A stretch of DNA of 64,000 nt. It comes from Paractinoplanes toevensis. GTDB taxonomy: Bacteria > Actinomycetota > Actinomycetes > Mycobacteriales > Micromonosporaceae. A model generated the notes under the pieces. That model was not told the origin of the DNA, did not search any database, and saw only the letters and a list, made by a program, of their open reading frames with translations. The stretch covers positions 1 to 64,000 of the forward strand of contig NZ_BOQN01000095.1 of the NCBI RefSeq assembly GCF_018332695.1, in the 5' to 3' direction. This document shows positions 49,998 through 59,399 of this stretch, piece after piece (the stretch's first letter is position 1; each line of letters begins with the position of its first letter). The translations under genes were made by a program, and so were the position numbers.

Positions 49998-50369
49998 GTG
50001 GATCTTCTCGAGGAGTACCGCAGGGCCACCTTTTTCTTCGAGTCCGGCGACCCGCTCGGAGCCGCCAGACTGCTCGAGCCGATAGTCGAGGCCGAGCCGC
50101 ACAACACCGCGGTCCGCCAGCTGCTGGCCCGGGCATATTTCAACTCGGCCCAGCTCAACGGGGCGGAAGCCCAGCTCCGGGCGCTGATTGAGCACGATCC
50201 GTCGGATCACTACGCGCACCATGTATTAGGCCGGACCCTGGAGCGGGCCGGCCGCTTTCGCGAGGCGCTGCCGCACCTGCGCCTGGCGGCGGCGATGAAG
50301 CAGCAGGCCGACTACGTCGAGGCCGTCCGCCGGGTCGAAGAGTGGCTCGGCAAATCCGAGCACGCATAG
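49998..50369 (+). CDS. Small TPR protein
   Basis: The 123-residue protein has two to three tetratricopeptide repeats (YRRATFFFESGDPLGAARLLEPIVEAEPHN, ARAYFNSAQLNGAEAQLRALIEHDPSD, HHVLGRTLERAGRFREALPHLRLAA). The GTG at 49998 has GGGGGAG 7 bases upstream. The next gene begins 10 bases after its stop, so they form an operon. It is likely a small protein-protein adaptor. Confidence 0.82.
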   Translation: MDLLEEYRRATFFFESGDPLGAARLLEPIVEAEPHNTAVRQLLARAYFNSAQLNGAEAQLRALIEHDPSDHYAHHVLGRTLERAGRFREALPHLRLAAAMKQQADYVEAVRRVEEWLGKSEHA

Positions 50370-50379
50370 GATTCTGATC

Positions 50380-50664
50380 GTGAAACTCAAGCTCGACCTG
50401 CACGACATCTTCAACAGGGGCCAGGAGATCGACCGTGCCCTGCGCGGGATCATCGACGAGGCCATCGAGAAGAAGGCCGCGATGGTCGAGATCATCCCGG
50501 GCAAGGGCAGCGGCGCCCTGAAGAAAAAGGTGCTGCGCTTCCTCGACCAGCGGGAGATCAAGCAGCTCTACCACCGGGTGGAGAAGGACGGCGACAACTG
50601 GGGCCGTCTCTTCGTGCACTTCCGGCACGACGCCCCCACCGGTCGCCGGGGTCGCGGCCGCTGA
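50380..50664 (+). CDS. Smr-domain protein
   Basis: The 94-residue protein consists of one Smr domain: LKLDLHDIF at the start and VEIIPGKGSGALKKKVLRFL, where the usual HGKGTG-type loop has Pro for His. Smr domains nick or bind branched DNA or RNA, and in stand-alone proteins often act on RNA. The GTG at 50380 is coupled to the TPR gene. It ends 1 base before the stop of the convergent peptidase. Confidence 0.85.
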   Translation: MKLKLDLHDIFNRGQEIDRALRGIIDEAIEKKAAMVEIIPGKGSGALKKKVLRFLDQREIKQLYHRVEKDGDNWGRLFVHFRHDAPTGRRGRGR

Positions 50665-50665
50665 C

Positions 50666-53017
50666 TCAGAGGCGGTAGGTGGCCGTCACCGCCAGCAGTT
50701 CACTGGTGTGCGAACCGACGATGCCGACCCCGGCCGGCCGTGCCTTGAACCCGGGCAGGGCGGTCAGCCCGTCGCTGCCGTCCATCACCCGGAACCTGAC
50801 CGGCCCGGTGGTCCGCACGGTCAGCGTGACCTCGACACCCTCGGCCGGCGGCGCGTGGAACACGAAGCCGAAACCCCACGGCCCGTCCTCGGCCTTCTCG
50901 ACGGCCAGATCACGCCCGCCGATCGTGGCCGCGGTGACGTCCACCCCGGACGCGACGTGCAGCGTGGTGAGCCGGACCGATCGTTGCGGCTGCAACCGGA
51001 GTTTCATCACCCGGCTGTCACCCGACCGGGTGTCCGACACCAGGGTCAGTTTCGGCGCCGGCAACGCGGCCGGTTCCGCCTTGCCGGTGCGCATCTCCTC
51101 CGGCCCGAACGCGGGCAGCGCCTCGTCGACCTTGTGCGGGTCGCCCGAGACGTACTGCGCGGTCCATTTCTGCACGTGGGGTTCGTCGCTGAGCCACTGC
51201 GCGGTGCCGTTGTCGGCATCGAGCGCGTACATCAACTGGGTGAGCGCCGGGTGCTTGGCGTCGAAGCGGTCGACACTCAGGCCGACGACCGTGCAGATCA
51301 GCACGGCGAGCAGCGCGGCGGCGGTCGGCAGGGCGGCCCGGCGGCGGGCCCGCAGCGCGTCCAGGCCGTGCTGCCGTTCGGCCCGCGGGTGGATCAGATC
51401 GAGGACCGGGAGCAGGGCCAGGCCGAGCAGCACAGCGAGGAAGGCGCCGGTGGCGCCGAGCCTCAGGCCCAGTGCCGGGAACAGCATGATCACGGTGGGC
51501 AGCAGGATGATCACGGCGACCGCGCCGCCGGCCGTGACCGCGAGCACCGACCACCAGCCGCGGGTCAGGACCGCCACGATGCCGGCGATCGCACCGGCCA
51601 GCGCCGGCAGTGCCGCCAGGTAGGAACCGCCGGGCGTCACCGCCGCCAGCACCAGGCCGAGCACGGCCAGCCAGCCGAGACCGGCGATGGCGAGGGTGGC
51701 CGGGCCGGCCTTGCGGCGCAACCAGCCGAACCAGGCCAGCACGACCAGGGTGGCGATCGCGCCGACGGCCAACCTGTACCACCCCGGGCGGTAGGGGTCG
51801 ATGGGCATCTCCGCGTACTCCGGGCGGATCAGCTTGAGCAGCGCCCAGTAGAGCTGGGCCAGCAGCGGCGCCACGATGATCGGCACCAGGGTGAGCGCCG
51901 ACGCGGTGAACAGGCGCCTGCCGTCGATGAGGGCACGCCGCCGGGCCAGCCAGGCCAGCGCGATCACCACGATCAGGGCGAGCGCGGCCAGCGGCCGGAC
52001 CAACTCCCCGGGATAGCGGACCAGCAGGCCGGGCGCCGGGAAGTAGGTGGCGTCGTCACCGCTGGTCAGCGCGGACAGGTCGCGTTCGCCGAGCGCCCGG
52101 GTCACCGCGAGGGCGTTGTCGCCGTGGTGCTGAAGGCTGTCGGTGTCCATTGCGGACGGCACGTCGGTCGGGGCGTGGTAGACGGCGGCCCCGTCGATGT
52201 AGGCGGAGTTGAGCCCGGTGAACCCGGCTTCGCGGAACGCGGTGAAGTCGGTGTCGTTCGGCATCAAGCGGTAGATCTCGACGGCGAAGGACGTGCCGAC
52301 CGGCTTCGGCGCCTGCCCGTAGAGGTCGACCAGGCGGCGGTTGTTCTTCGCGGTCTCGAACATGATCGCCGGGCCGCTGCTGCCGCGTGCCTCGATGTTG
52401 AGAACGATGCCGCCGTCCCGGGCGAGCGGGTGCTGGTCGACGAACGCCTGGGCACCGCAGACACAGGCCTCCTCGCCGTCGGTGAGCACCAGCACCACGT
52501 CGTTGCGCAGGCGGGGGCCGCTGGTCAGGGCGCGGGCGGTCTCGAGGATCGCGGCGGTGCCGGCCGCGTCGTCGTTGCCGCCCGGCCCGACCTGCACCGA
52601 GTCGTAGTGCGCGACCAGGAAGACGCGGCCGGTGGAAGCGGTGCCGGGAATCGTCGCGACCACGTTTCGCACGTGTGCGAAGCCGGCGCCACCGGCGCTG
52701 GCGGAGAGTTTTGCCCCCTGAACCGACACCGTGTCCTGGATCTCCGGGCTGAGCCCGAGACCGCGAAGTGTGCCGACCAGATATTCCCGCACCCGGTCCT
52801 GCGCCGCGCTGCCGACCGGGTGCGGCTCCGTGGCGATCGCTTCGACCTGCTGGAAGGCGCGGGCCGCGCTGAAGTCGGCGGCCGGTGCGGTGGTGTCGCG
52901 CCCGGCCGGGGGCTGGACCGACCAGATCGCGGCGGCGCCGACCGCCACCAGGGCGGCGACGGCGGCCAGGGCGGCCGGCACCCGGTGGGTGGTGCCGGCC
53001 AGGGCGGGGGCGCTCAT
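50666..53017 (-). CDS. M28-family membrane aminopeptidase-like protein
   Basis: The 783-residue protein has an N-terminal anchor (AALAAVAALVAVGAAAIWS) and an M28 zinc peptidase domain at about 70-310. The domain has VFLVAHYDSVQVGPGGNDDAAGTAA with His and Asp ligands, LTDGEEACVCGAQAF with the catalytic Glu pair, and NDTDFTAFREAGFTG. Then come eight or so TM helices and a C-terminal beta-domain. This layout matches ER-aminopeptidase-like bacterial proteins that trim peptides outside the membrane. The ATG is at 53017. It is divergent from a small zinc-ribbon gene. Confidence 0.92.
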   Translation of the reverse strand: MSAPALAGTTHRVPAALAAVAALVAVGAAAIWSVQPPAGRDTTAPAADFSAARAFQQVEAIATEPHPVGSAAQDRVREYLVGTLRGLGLSPEIQDTVSVQGAKLSASAGGAGFAHVRNVVATIPGTASTGRVFLVAHYDSVQVGPGGNDDAAGTAAILETARALTSGPRLRNDVVLVLTDGEEACVCGAQAFVDQHPLARDGGIVLNIEARGSSGPAIMFETAKNNRRLVDLYGQAPKPVGTSFAVEIYRLMPNDTDFTAFREAGFTGLNSAYIDGAAVYHAPTDVPSAMDTDSLQHHGDNALAVTRALGERDLSALTSGDDATYFPAPGLLVRYPGELVRPLAALALIVVIALAWLARRRALIDGRRLFTASALTLVPIIVAPLLAQLYWALLKLIRPEYAEMPIDPYRPGWYRLAVGAIATLVVLAWFGWLRRKAGPATLAIAGLGWLAVLGLVLAAVTPGGSYLAALPALAGAIAGIVAVLTRGWWSVLAVTAGGAVAVIILLPTVIMLFPALGLRLGATGAFLAVLLGLALLPVLDLIHPRAERQHGLDALRARRRAALPTAAALLAVLICTVVGLSVDRFDAKHPALTQLMYALDADNGTAQWLSDEPHVQKWTAQYVSGDPHKVDEALPAFGPEEMRTGKAEPAALPAPKLTLVSDTRSGDSRVMKLRLQPQRSVRLTTLHVASGVDVTAATIGGRDLAVEKAEDGPWGFGFVFHAPPAEGVEVTLTVRTTGPVRFRVMDGSDGLTALPGFKARPAGVGIVGSHTSELLAVTATYRL

Positions 53018-53091
53018 GGAGACATCTAAGCGGAGGGGTACGACAGTGGGTAGGCCGAAGATCGTTTGAAGCGTGGCCTAGCGTTGTCGGG

Positions 53092-53427
53092 GTGAGCGCA
53101 CCGATCGACCCGGCCGAAGTCCTTGCCGAATTCATCGACGCGGTTGCCCCTTATGACCCGAATCCAGGGGCCGACCCGGTCGCCATCGTCGGTGTGCGCA
53201 CCGCGCTCGGCGAGGGCGTCTTCCCGATGAGCGACCACGTCATCCGCGCGTTGTGCAAGGCGCTGGCGTCGTACCGCGACCCGGAGGACCGCGGTCTCTG
53301 CAACGGCTGCGGCGGCCGCCGCCTCGACGAGAACCTGCATTGCCAGGATTGCGGGCGTTTGCACGGCATCCTGGGCCAGGTGATCGCCGAGCACGCCCGG
53401 CGCGTCGCCGCGGAGGATCACACTTGA
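53092..53427 (+). CDS. Small zinc-ribbon protein
   Basis: The 111-residue protein starts at GTG (VSAPIDPAEVLAEFIDAV). A C-terminal CNGCGG-N9-CQDCG pattern gives four cysteines for a zinc ribbon. The first half is helical. No family is recognised. It lies 79 bases upstream of the REC-PP2C gene and may be part of that signalling operon. Confidence 0.7.
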   Translation: MSAPIDPAEVLAEFIDAVAPYDPNPGADPVAIVGVRTALGEGVFPMSDHVIRALCKALASYRDPEDRGLCNGCGGRRLDENLHCQDCGRLHGILGQVIAEHARRVAAEDHT

Positions 53428-53506
53428 GATCCGCGGAGTTGTGCGCCCGACCGGAGTGGTACACCATCTTCGAGTCCGGTCCGGTGACATCGAGTGGGGA
53501 AATGGC

Positions 53507-54709
53507 ATGACTGAACGATCGGTCGCCCCCCGCGTCCGCACCGGCTCCACGGCCCAGCCGGAGCGCCTGCGCGTCCTCCTGGTCGAGGACGACGAGGGCG
53601 ACGCCTTCCTGGTGCGCGAGTTGCTGAGCGAGGCGGACGCACCGTTCGATCTCGCGGTGGCGACCACGCTGCGTGAGGCCACCTCGATGATGCGCGGCAT
53701 CCAGTGCATCCTGCTCGACCTGGGACTGCCCGACGCCGAGGGCATCGACGGCCTGCGCCGGCTGCTGTCGGTGGCCGGCAGCGCCGCGGTCTGCGTCCTG
53801 ACCGGCCGTTCCGACGAGCACCTAGGCGTGGCCGCGGTCGCCGAGGGCGCCCAGGACTACCTGGTCAAGGGGCAGGTCGACGGGGTTCTGCTGACCCGGG
53901 CCCTGCGCTACGCGGTCGAGCGTAAACGCGCCGACGAGAACGCCCAGCGGCTGCGCGAGGTCGAGCTGCGCCAGGCCGAGTCGGCTCGTCTCGAGCGCGG
54001 CCTGCTGCCGCAGCCGCTGATGTCCACCGAAGCCGTGCAGGTGCACACGTTCTACCGTTCCGGCCGGGCGCTGGGCCTGCTCGGCGGCGACTTCTTCGAC
54101 GTCGTCCAGGTGGGTGACGACAAACTGCACGTGATCGTCGGCGACGTGTGCGGGCACGGCGTGGACGAGGCGGCGCTCGGCGTCGAGCTCCGGGTCGCCT
54201 GGCGGGCCCTGGTGATCGGCGGCGTACCCGAGGACCAGGTGCTCAGCTCGCTGGAAAAGGTGCTGATGAGCGAGCGGCGGGCCCGCGAGGTCTTCGCCAC
54301 CGTCGCGTCGGTGGTGCTCGACATCCCGGCCAACCAGATCACCGTGCGGCTCGCCGGGCACCCGCCGCCGGTGCTGCTCGCCGCCGGCCGGGCCGAACCG
54401 GTCGCGGCCAAACCCGGGATCGTCCTGGGCGTACGCCCTCGCCCCGCCCCACCCACCGTGCTGCAACTGCCGCCCGACGACTGGTCCCTGTTGTTGTATA
54501 CGGACGGCCTGATCGAAGGGCATGTCGGCAACGGCTCCGAGCGGCTCGACGTGGCGGGCCTGTGCGACCTGCTCGACGAGCCGGTCGCGCGGGGCGTACC
54601 ACTTCCGGCCCTGCCGGCCTGGCTGGTCGGCCAGGCCGAGCAGGCCAACGGCGGGCCGCTCGCCGACGACGTGGCCATGTTGCTGATCTCCCGCGGAGGT
54701 GGCCGGTGA
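53507..54709 (+). CDS. Response regulator with PP2C/SpoIIE phosphatase output
   Basis: The 400-residue protein has a receiver domain at 22-140 (LRVLLVEDDEGDAFLVREL, CILLDLGLPDAEG, VLTGRSDEHL, DYLVKGQ). A coiled-coil linker follows, then a PP2C-type phosphatase: GLLGGDFFDVVQVG, VIVGDVCGHGVDEA, LLLYTDGLIEGHVG and PLADDVAMLLI. Such RsbU-like proteins dephosphorylate anti-anti-sigma factors, so the output is probably partner-switching control of a sigma factor. The ATG at 53507 has GGGGAAA upstream. It overlaps the kinase gene by GTGA. Confidence 0.93.
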   Translation: MTERSVAPRVRTGSTAQPERLRVLLVEDDEGDAFLVRELLSEADAPFDLAVATTLREATSMMRGIQCILLDLGLPDAEGIDGLRRLLSVAGSAAVCVLTGRSDEHLGVAAVAEGAQDYLVKGQVDGVLLTRALRYAVERKRADENAQRLREVELRQAESARLERGLLPQPLMSTEAVQVHTFYRSGRALGLLGGDFFDVVQVGDDKLHVIVGDVCGHGVDEAALGVELRVAWRALVIGGVPEDQVLSSLEKVLMSERRAREVFATVASVVLDIPANQITVRLAGHPPPVLLAAGRAEPVAAKPGIVLGVRPRPAPPTVLQLPPDDWSLLLYTDGLIEGHVGNGSERLDVAGLCDLLDEPVARGVPLPALPAWLVGQAEQANGGPLADDVAMLLISRGGGR

Positions 54710-56310
54710 AGATTTTCGACCTGCGAACCTGGACCCTGCGCCGGCGAATCTCCGCGTTGTGCGTCACCGTCGGCATCCTGCTCAGCGTCCTCGGCGTGTT
54801 CGCCGCGATCACCGCGACCCAGCACAACCGCCAACTCGACGACGTGCTCAACCGGGCCAGTCCGATGCGGGCCGCCGGCGAGTCGCTGAACACGGCCTTC
54901 GTCGATCAGGAGACCGGCATCCGGGGCTTCGCGATCACCGGCAAGGAGGACAACCTCAGGCCGTACACGAACGGCATGGCCGACGAACAGCGCCTGCTGA
55001 CCCGCATGGACGAGCTGATCAACCCGGAGGACACCGCGATCCAGGCGTCGCTCGACATCGTCAAGCAACGCGCCCAGCTCTGGCACGACCAGGTCGCCGA
55101 ACCGGTGGTCACCGCGGTGCGGACCGAGGGTCCGGACGCCGGTCAGGCTCTGATCGCGGCCGGCTCGACCGCCGCCTTCGACTCATTGCGCGCCGCGATC
55201 GACGCGATGCAGACCGACATCCAGGCCCTGCGCACCGCCTCGGCGGCCGCGGCCAAGGACAGCAGCCAGACCATGGTGTCGATCCAGATCGCCGCCGCCG
55301 CGATCATCATCCTCGCCGGGGCCGGCCTGCTCCTGCTCCTGGACCGGCTGGTCAGCCGCCCGGTGGTGGAGTTGGCCGCGCAGGTTCGTGAGGTCGCCGA
55401 CGGGGACTACGAGCGGCACATCAGCAGCAGCGGCTCACCGGAACTGGCCGACCTCGCCACCGATGTGGACGGCATGCGCCAGAAGATCGCCACCGAGTTG
55501 GCCGAGGTGCGCGAGGCACGCGGCCAGATCGAGTGGGTCAACGAGCAGCTCAAGGTGCAGGCGGAGGAACTCACCCGGTCCAACCGTGACCTCGAGCAGT
55601 TCGCCTACGTCGCATCGCACGACCTGCAGGAACCGCTGCGCAAGGTGGCCAGCTTCTGCCAGCTGCTCCAGCGCCGCTACTCCGGCCAGCTGGATGAGCG
55701 TGCCGACCAGTACATCGCGTTCGCGGTCGACGGCGCCCAGCGGATGCAGCGCCTGATCAACGACCTGCTGGCGTTCTCCCGGATCGGGCGGATCACCGCC
55801 GGGTTCACCGAGGTCGACCTCGACCGGGTGCTCACCGAGGTGAAGTCCCAGTTGGAGGTGCGGGCCGGCGAGGACGCCGAGATCAGCTGGTCCGAACTGC
55901 CCACGGTGGAGGGCGAGGAACCGCTGCTCACCACACTCTTCGTCAACCTGATCGGCAACTCCCTGAAGTTCCGCCGCGAGGGGGTCCCCCCGGTCGTGCG
56001 GATCACCGCGGAGCGGGACGGCGGCGACTGGGTGATCAGCGTCCGGGACAACGGCATCGGCATCGAGCGGGAATTCGCCGACAAGGTCTTCGTGATCTTC
56101 CAGCGGCTGCACGCCCGGGACGCCTATGAAGGAACCGGCATCGGGCTGGCCATCGTGAAGAAGATCGTCGAATATCATGGCGGACGGATCTGGCTGGACC
56201 TCGACGTCGAGGAAGGCACGTCGCTCAACTTCACCATCCCGGTGCTCCCCGGCGCTCCGGACGTTGAAGACGCGACGGACGAGACACCGAAAGAGGTTGC
56301 AGCGGCATGA
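54706..56310 (+). CDS. CHASE3-type sensor histidine kinase
   Basis: The 534-residue protein has a TM helix at about 13-33 and a CHASE3 sensor (about 40-185) recognisable by AFVDQETGIRGFAITGKEDNL. A second TM helix (about 188-210), HAMP and a coiled coil follow. The HisKA domain has LEQFAYVASHDLQEPLRKVASFCQLL, the phytochrome-like H box. The ATPase has LFVNLIGNSLKFR, VRDNGIGI and GTGIGLAIVKKIVEYHGG. It starts at GTG, overlapping the REC-PP2C stop, and its stop overlaps the next ATG. It may phosphorylate both neighbouring receivers. Confidence 0.94.
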   Translation: MKIFDLRTWTLRRRISALCVTVGILLSVLGVFAAITATQHNRQLDDVLNRASPMRAAGESLNTAFVDQETGIRGFAITGKEDNLRPYTNGMADEQRLLTRMDELINPEDTAIQASLDIVKQRAQLWHDQVAEPVVTAVRTEGPDAGQALIAAGSTAAFDSLRAAIDAMQTDIQALRTASAAAAKDSSQTMVSIQIAAAAIIILAGAGLLLLLDRLVSRPVVELAAQVREVADGDYERHISSSGSPELADLATDVDGMRQKIATELAEVREARGQIEWVNEQLKVQAEELTRSNRDLEQFAYVASHDLQEPLRKVASFCQLLQRRYSGQLDERADQYIAFAVDGAQRMQRLINDLLAFSRIGRITAGFTEVDLDRVLTEVKSQLEVRAGEDAEISWSELPTVEGEEPLLTTLFVNLIGNSLKFRREGVPPVVRITAERDGGDWVISVRDNGIGIEREFADKVFVIFQRLHARDAYEGTGIGLAIVKKIVEYHGGRIWLDLDVEEGTSLNFTIPVLPGAPDVEDATDETPKEVAAA

Positions 56311-56762
56311 CATCTCCGACCCGTGCTGACGGCACACCGATCGAGGTCCTGCTGGTCGAGGACGACCCGGGCGACGTGCTCATGACGCAGGAGGCGTTCG
56401 AGGAGCACAAGGTCCGTAACCGGCTCAACGTCGTCTCCGACGGTGCCGAGGCACTCGCCTACCTGCGTCGCGAGGGTGCCTACGTCAACGCCGTACGCCC
56501 GGATCTGATCCTTCTTGATCTCAACCTGCCGCGGCGGGACGGCCGCGAGGTGCTCGAGGAGATCAAGAAGGACGACGAGCTGTGCCGGATCCCGGTCGTC
56601 GTGCTGACCACCTCGGCCGCCGACCAGGACATTCTGCGCAGCTACGAGCTGCACGCGAACGCCTACGTCACCAAGCCGGTCGACTTCGAGCGGTTCATCG
56701 CGGTGATCCGCCAGATCGACGAGTTCTTCGTCAGCGTCGTGAAGTTGCCGCCGCGTGCTTGA
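56307..56762 (+). CDS. Single-domain response regulator (Rcp1-like)
   Basis: The 151-residue receiver alone has LLVEDDPGDVLMTQEAFEEH at the start, LILLDLNLPRRDGREVLEEIK, VVLTTSAADQDI and AYVTKPVDFERF. It resembles Rcp1, the partner of cyanobacterial phytochrome kinases, fitting the H box of the adjacent kinase. ATG overlaps the kinase stop (ATGA). It probably relays or competes for phosphate with the REC-PP2C protein. Confidence 0.93.
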   Translation: MTSPTRADGTPIEVLLVEDDPGDVLMTQEAFEEHKVRNRLNVVSDGAEALAYLRREGAYVNAVRPDLILLDLNLPRRDGREVLEEIKKDDELCRIPVVVLTTSAADQDILRSYELHANAYVTKPVDFERFIAVIRQIDEFFVSVVKLPPRA

Positions 56763-57564
56763 TCAGGTCGCCGATCTCATGAGGGAGGTCGCGGCGACCA
56801 TCGTGCTGCCGCGCTTCCGCCACCTGGCCGAGTCCGACATCCACCAGAAATCGCCCGGCGACCTGGTCACGATCGCCGATCAGGAGGCGGAGAAGGCGCT
56901 GACCAGCGGCCTGATCGCGCTGCTGCCGGGGTCGGCTGTGGTGGGGGAGGAGGCGGTCGCCGCCGATCCGAAGGTGCTGGACCACCTGAGCGACTCCGGC
57001 GCGGTGTGGATCGTCGACCCGGTCGACGGCACCAACAACTTCGCCGCCGGCAAGGAGCCGTTCGCGATCATGACGGCGCTGATCCGGGACGGTGAGATCG
57101 CCGCGTCCTGGATCCTCGACGTGCCCGGCGACCACCTGACGATGGCCGAGGCGGGCTCGGGGGCGTACCGGGACGGCGTACGCGTCAAGACCCGCACCGA
57201 CGACCCCGGCGCCGGCGCGCTGAGCGGCGTGGTCGCCGCCCGTTACCTGCCGCCGCAGCTGCGCGAGATCGCCGGCGGGAACGCGCCGAAGCTCGGCAAG
57301 GTCACCAACGGTCATCACTGCGCGGGGTACGAATATCCGGCGGTGTCCATCGACGCACAGCAGTTCGCCCTGTTCTGGCGCATTCTGCCGTGGGATCACG
57401 CGCCCGGCTCGCTGATCGTCCGGGAGGCCGGCGGCACGGTCCGTCACCTCGACGGCTCGCCCTACCGGGTGACCGACACCGAGCGGGGCATGCTCGTGGC
57501 GGCGAACGATGACATCTGGCGCACGGTTCGCGACACGCTGTTCCCGGACATCTCGGTCCTGTGA
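56755..57564 (+). CDS. Inositol monophosphatase-family phosphatase
   Basis: The 269-residue Mg-dependent phosphatase has GEEAV in the metal site, WIVDPVDGTNNF and WDHAPGSLIVREAGGT, the three IMPase signatures. Members act on inositol-1-phosphate, histidinol phosphate, fructose-1,6-bisphosphate or PAP, which sequence alone does not separate. The GTG start overlaps the receiver gene by 8 bases. It is coupled to the next SDR by GTGA. Confidence 0.92.
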   Translation: MLDQVADLMREVAATIVLPRFRHLAESDIHQKSPGDLVTIADQEAEKALTSGLIALLPGSAVVGEEAVAADPKVLDHLSDSGAVWIVDPVDGTNNFAAGKEPFAIMTALIRDGEIAASWILDVPGDHLTMAEAGSGAYRDGVRVKTRTDDPGAGALSGVVAARYLPPQLREIAGGNAPKLGKVTNGHHCAGYEYPAVSIDAQQFALFWRILPWDHAPGSLIVREAGGTVRHLDGSPYRVTDTERGMLVAANDDIWRTVRDTLFPDISVL

Positions 57565-58334
57565 ACGCGTACCTCCAAGAAGTTTTCGGTCTTGGTGACC
57601 GCCTGGCGGTGGTGACCGGCGGAAGCTCGGGCATCGGCCGGGCGATGGCCCTGGCGCTCGGCCGGGCCGGCGCGAAAGTGCTGCTGGTGGCCCGGCGCGA
57701 AGCACCGATGGTCGAGGTGATCGCCGAGCTGCGCGGTTACGGCGCGGTGGGGCACGCGATCTCGGCGGACCTCGCCGACCGCGCGGCCGTCACCCGCGCC
57801 ATCGACAAGATCATTGATGGGTACGGGGAACCCGACGTGCTCGTCAACGCGGCCGGGGTGAACCGCCGGCCGCCGATGGACGAGCTCAGCCTGGACGACT
57901 GGGACGTGACCCTCGCCGCCAACCTGACCGCGCCGTTCCTGCTCGGGCAGGCGTTCGGGCCACGGATGGCCGACCGGGGCTGGGGGCGGATCATCAACGT
58001 GGTGTCGCAGCAGGCCTTCCGGGCGTACGGGAACTCCGGCGCTTACGGAGCCTCCAAGGCCGGCCTGGTCGGGCTGACCCGGTCGCAGGCCGAGGCGTGG
58101 TCGCGGCACGGCGTCTGCTGCAACGCGATCGCGCCCGGCGTCGTGCACACGCCGCTCACCGAGGCGGTCTTCGCGGACGAGACGAAGGTCGCCGCCCATG
58201 CCGCGCGCACGATGATCGGCAGAAATGGCGTACCCGCTGATTTCGGGGCGTGTGCGATCTTTCTGGCCAGTGAAGCTGCCGTCGCGGTGACCGGTCAAAC
58301 ACTCTTCGTCGACGGTGGTTACTCCGCGACTTGA
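57561..58334 (+). CDS. SDR oxidoreductase (gluconate 5-dehydrogenase-like)
   Basis: The 257-residue classical SDR has TGGSSGIGRAMALAL at the cofactor site, LVNAAGVNRRP (NNAG-like) and the catalytic S-x12-Y-x3-K in VVSQQAFRAYGNSGAYGASKAG. CNAIAPGVVHTPL follows. It is a likely sugar or polyol dehydrogenase. It is the last gene of the coupled signalling/metabolic operon. Confidence 0.92.
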   Translation: MNAYLQEVFGLGDRLAVVTGGSSGIGRAMALALGRAGAKVLLVARREAPMVEVIAELRGYGAVGHAISADLADRAAVTRAIDKIIDGYGEPDVLVNAAGVNRRPPMDELSLDDWDVTLAANLTAPFLLGQAFGPRMADRGWGRIINVVSQQAFRAYGNSGAYGASKAGLVGLTRSQAEAWSRHGVCCNAIAPGVVHTPLTEAVFADETKVAAHAARTMIGRNGVPADFGACAIFLASEAAVAVTGQTLFVDGGYSAT

Positions 58335-58397
58335 ACGATCTGCGTCTCCCTTGCGTAGCACGGTAAAGTTCCCCGCGCTGACTTCTGGGAGGTAATC

Positions 58398-59399
58398 GTG
58401 GCGGCGGTTGTCCTTCGGCGATTCAGCGCTGTCCTGGCGCTGCTCGTCGCGTTCGTGTTCCTCGTGGGCACGCCGGCTCTGGCCGACCCGGACGAGGGCG
58501 ACGACAAGACCCTGCGCAACGCGCTCGAGTCCGCGGCCAAGGGGCAGGCCGACGCGATCCAGAAACTCAGCGCGTCCAAGAAGAGGCAGACCCGGCTGCA
58601 GGCCACGGTCGTGACCGCGACGGCTTCCGCGAAAGCCCTCGAAGCCCAGGTGGGCACGATCGCCAACCGGTCCTACCGGATGGGCCGCACCAGCACCATG
58701 TCCATGCTGCTGAACTCCTCCTCGCCCGACTCCTTCCTGGAGCGCATCCAGAACCTCGACATGCTCGCCCAGCTCGACGGCCAGATCCTGGCCCGCTATC
58801 GGGACGATCTCAGCACGGCGCAGGCCGCCAAGGCCGCCGTCGACAAGGAGATCAAGGAGCAGCAGAAGCAGGTCACGGCGCTGACCAAGAAGAAGAAGGA
58901 GGCCGAGCTGGCGCTCGGCAGCGTCGGCGGCGGAGGTGCGGCCGGCGGCTTCGTCAGCGTCAACTCGCCGCTCGCCAAGCCGGCCCCGCGCAACTCCGAC
59001 GGATCATGGCCCAAGGAATCGTGCACGATCGACGATCCGACCACGACCGGGTGCGTCACGCCGCGCACCCTGCACGCCTACCAGGAGGCGGTGGCGGCCG
59101 ACTTCACCCACTACACGAACTGCTATTCGAAGCGCTCCTCCGGTGAGCACCCCAAGGGGCGGGCCTGCGACTTCTCGGCGAACAAGTCCGGCTTCCAGAA
59201 CGTGGCGGCGAGCGGCAGCGACAAGACGTACGGGAACAACCTGGCCGCCTTCTTCGTGAAGAACGCGGATAGGCTCGGGGTCATGTACGTGATTTGGTAC
59301 CGGCAGATCTGGATGCCGGGCACCGGCTGGAAGTCCTACAGCGGCAGCGGTGGCCCGTCCGAGGTGCACACCAACCACGTCCACCTGTCGATGTTGTGA
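58398..59399 (+). CDS. Exported coiled-coil protein with M15/ARB_07466-like peptidase domain
   Basis: The 333-residue protein has a signal peptide (cleavage near PALA, about 30). A long coiled coil (about 38-170, KTLRNALESAAKGQADAIQKL and DKEIKEQQKQVTALTKKKKE) and a Gly/Ala linker follow. A C-terminal domain of about 130 residues carries GEHPKGRACDFSAN and EVHTNHVHLSML with zinc-ligand-type His and Asp. Such proteins act at the cell wall, resembling the FtsEX/RipC-type partner layout. GGGAGGT precedes the GTG. It overlaps the next gene by GTGA. Confidence 0.88.
   Translation: MAAVVLRRFSAVLALLVAFVFLVGTPALADPDEGDDKTLRNALESAAKGQADAIQKLSASKKRQTRLQATVVTATASAKALEAQVGTIANRSYRMGRTSTMSMLLNSSSPDSFLERIQNLDMLAQLDGQILARYRDDLSTAQAAKAAVDKEIKEQQKQVTALTKKKKEAELALGSVGGGGAAGGFVSVNSPLAKPAPRNSDGSWPKESCTIDDPTTTGCVTPRTLHAYQEAVAADFTHYTNCYSKRSSGEHPKGRACDFSANKSGFQNVAASGSDKTYGNNLAAFFVKNADRLGVMYVIWYRQIWMPGTGWKSYSGSGGPSEVHTNHVHLSML

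Noticed and set aside
53018..53091. Promoter assignment between the M28 peptidase and the zinc-ribbon gene
   Set aside because: The gap must contain divergent promoters, but no -35/-10 pair was convincing.
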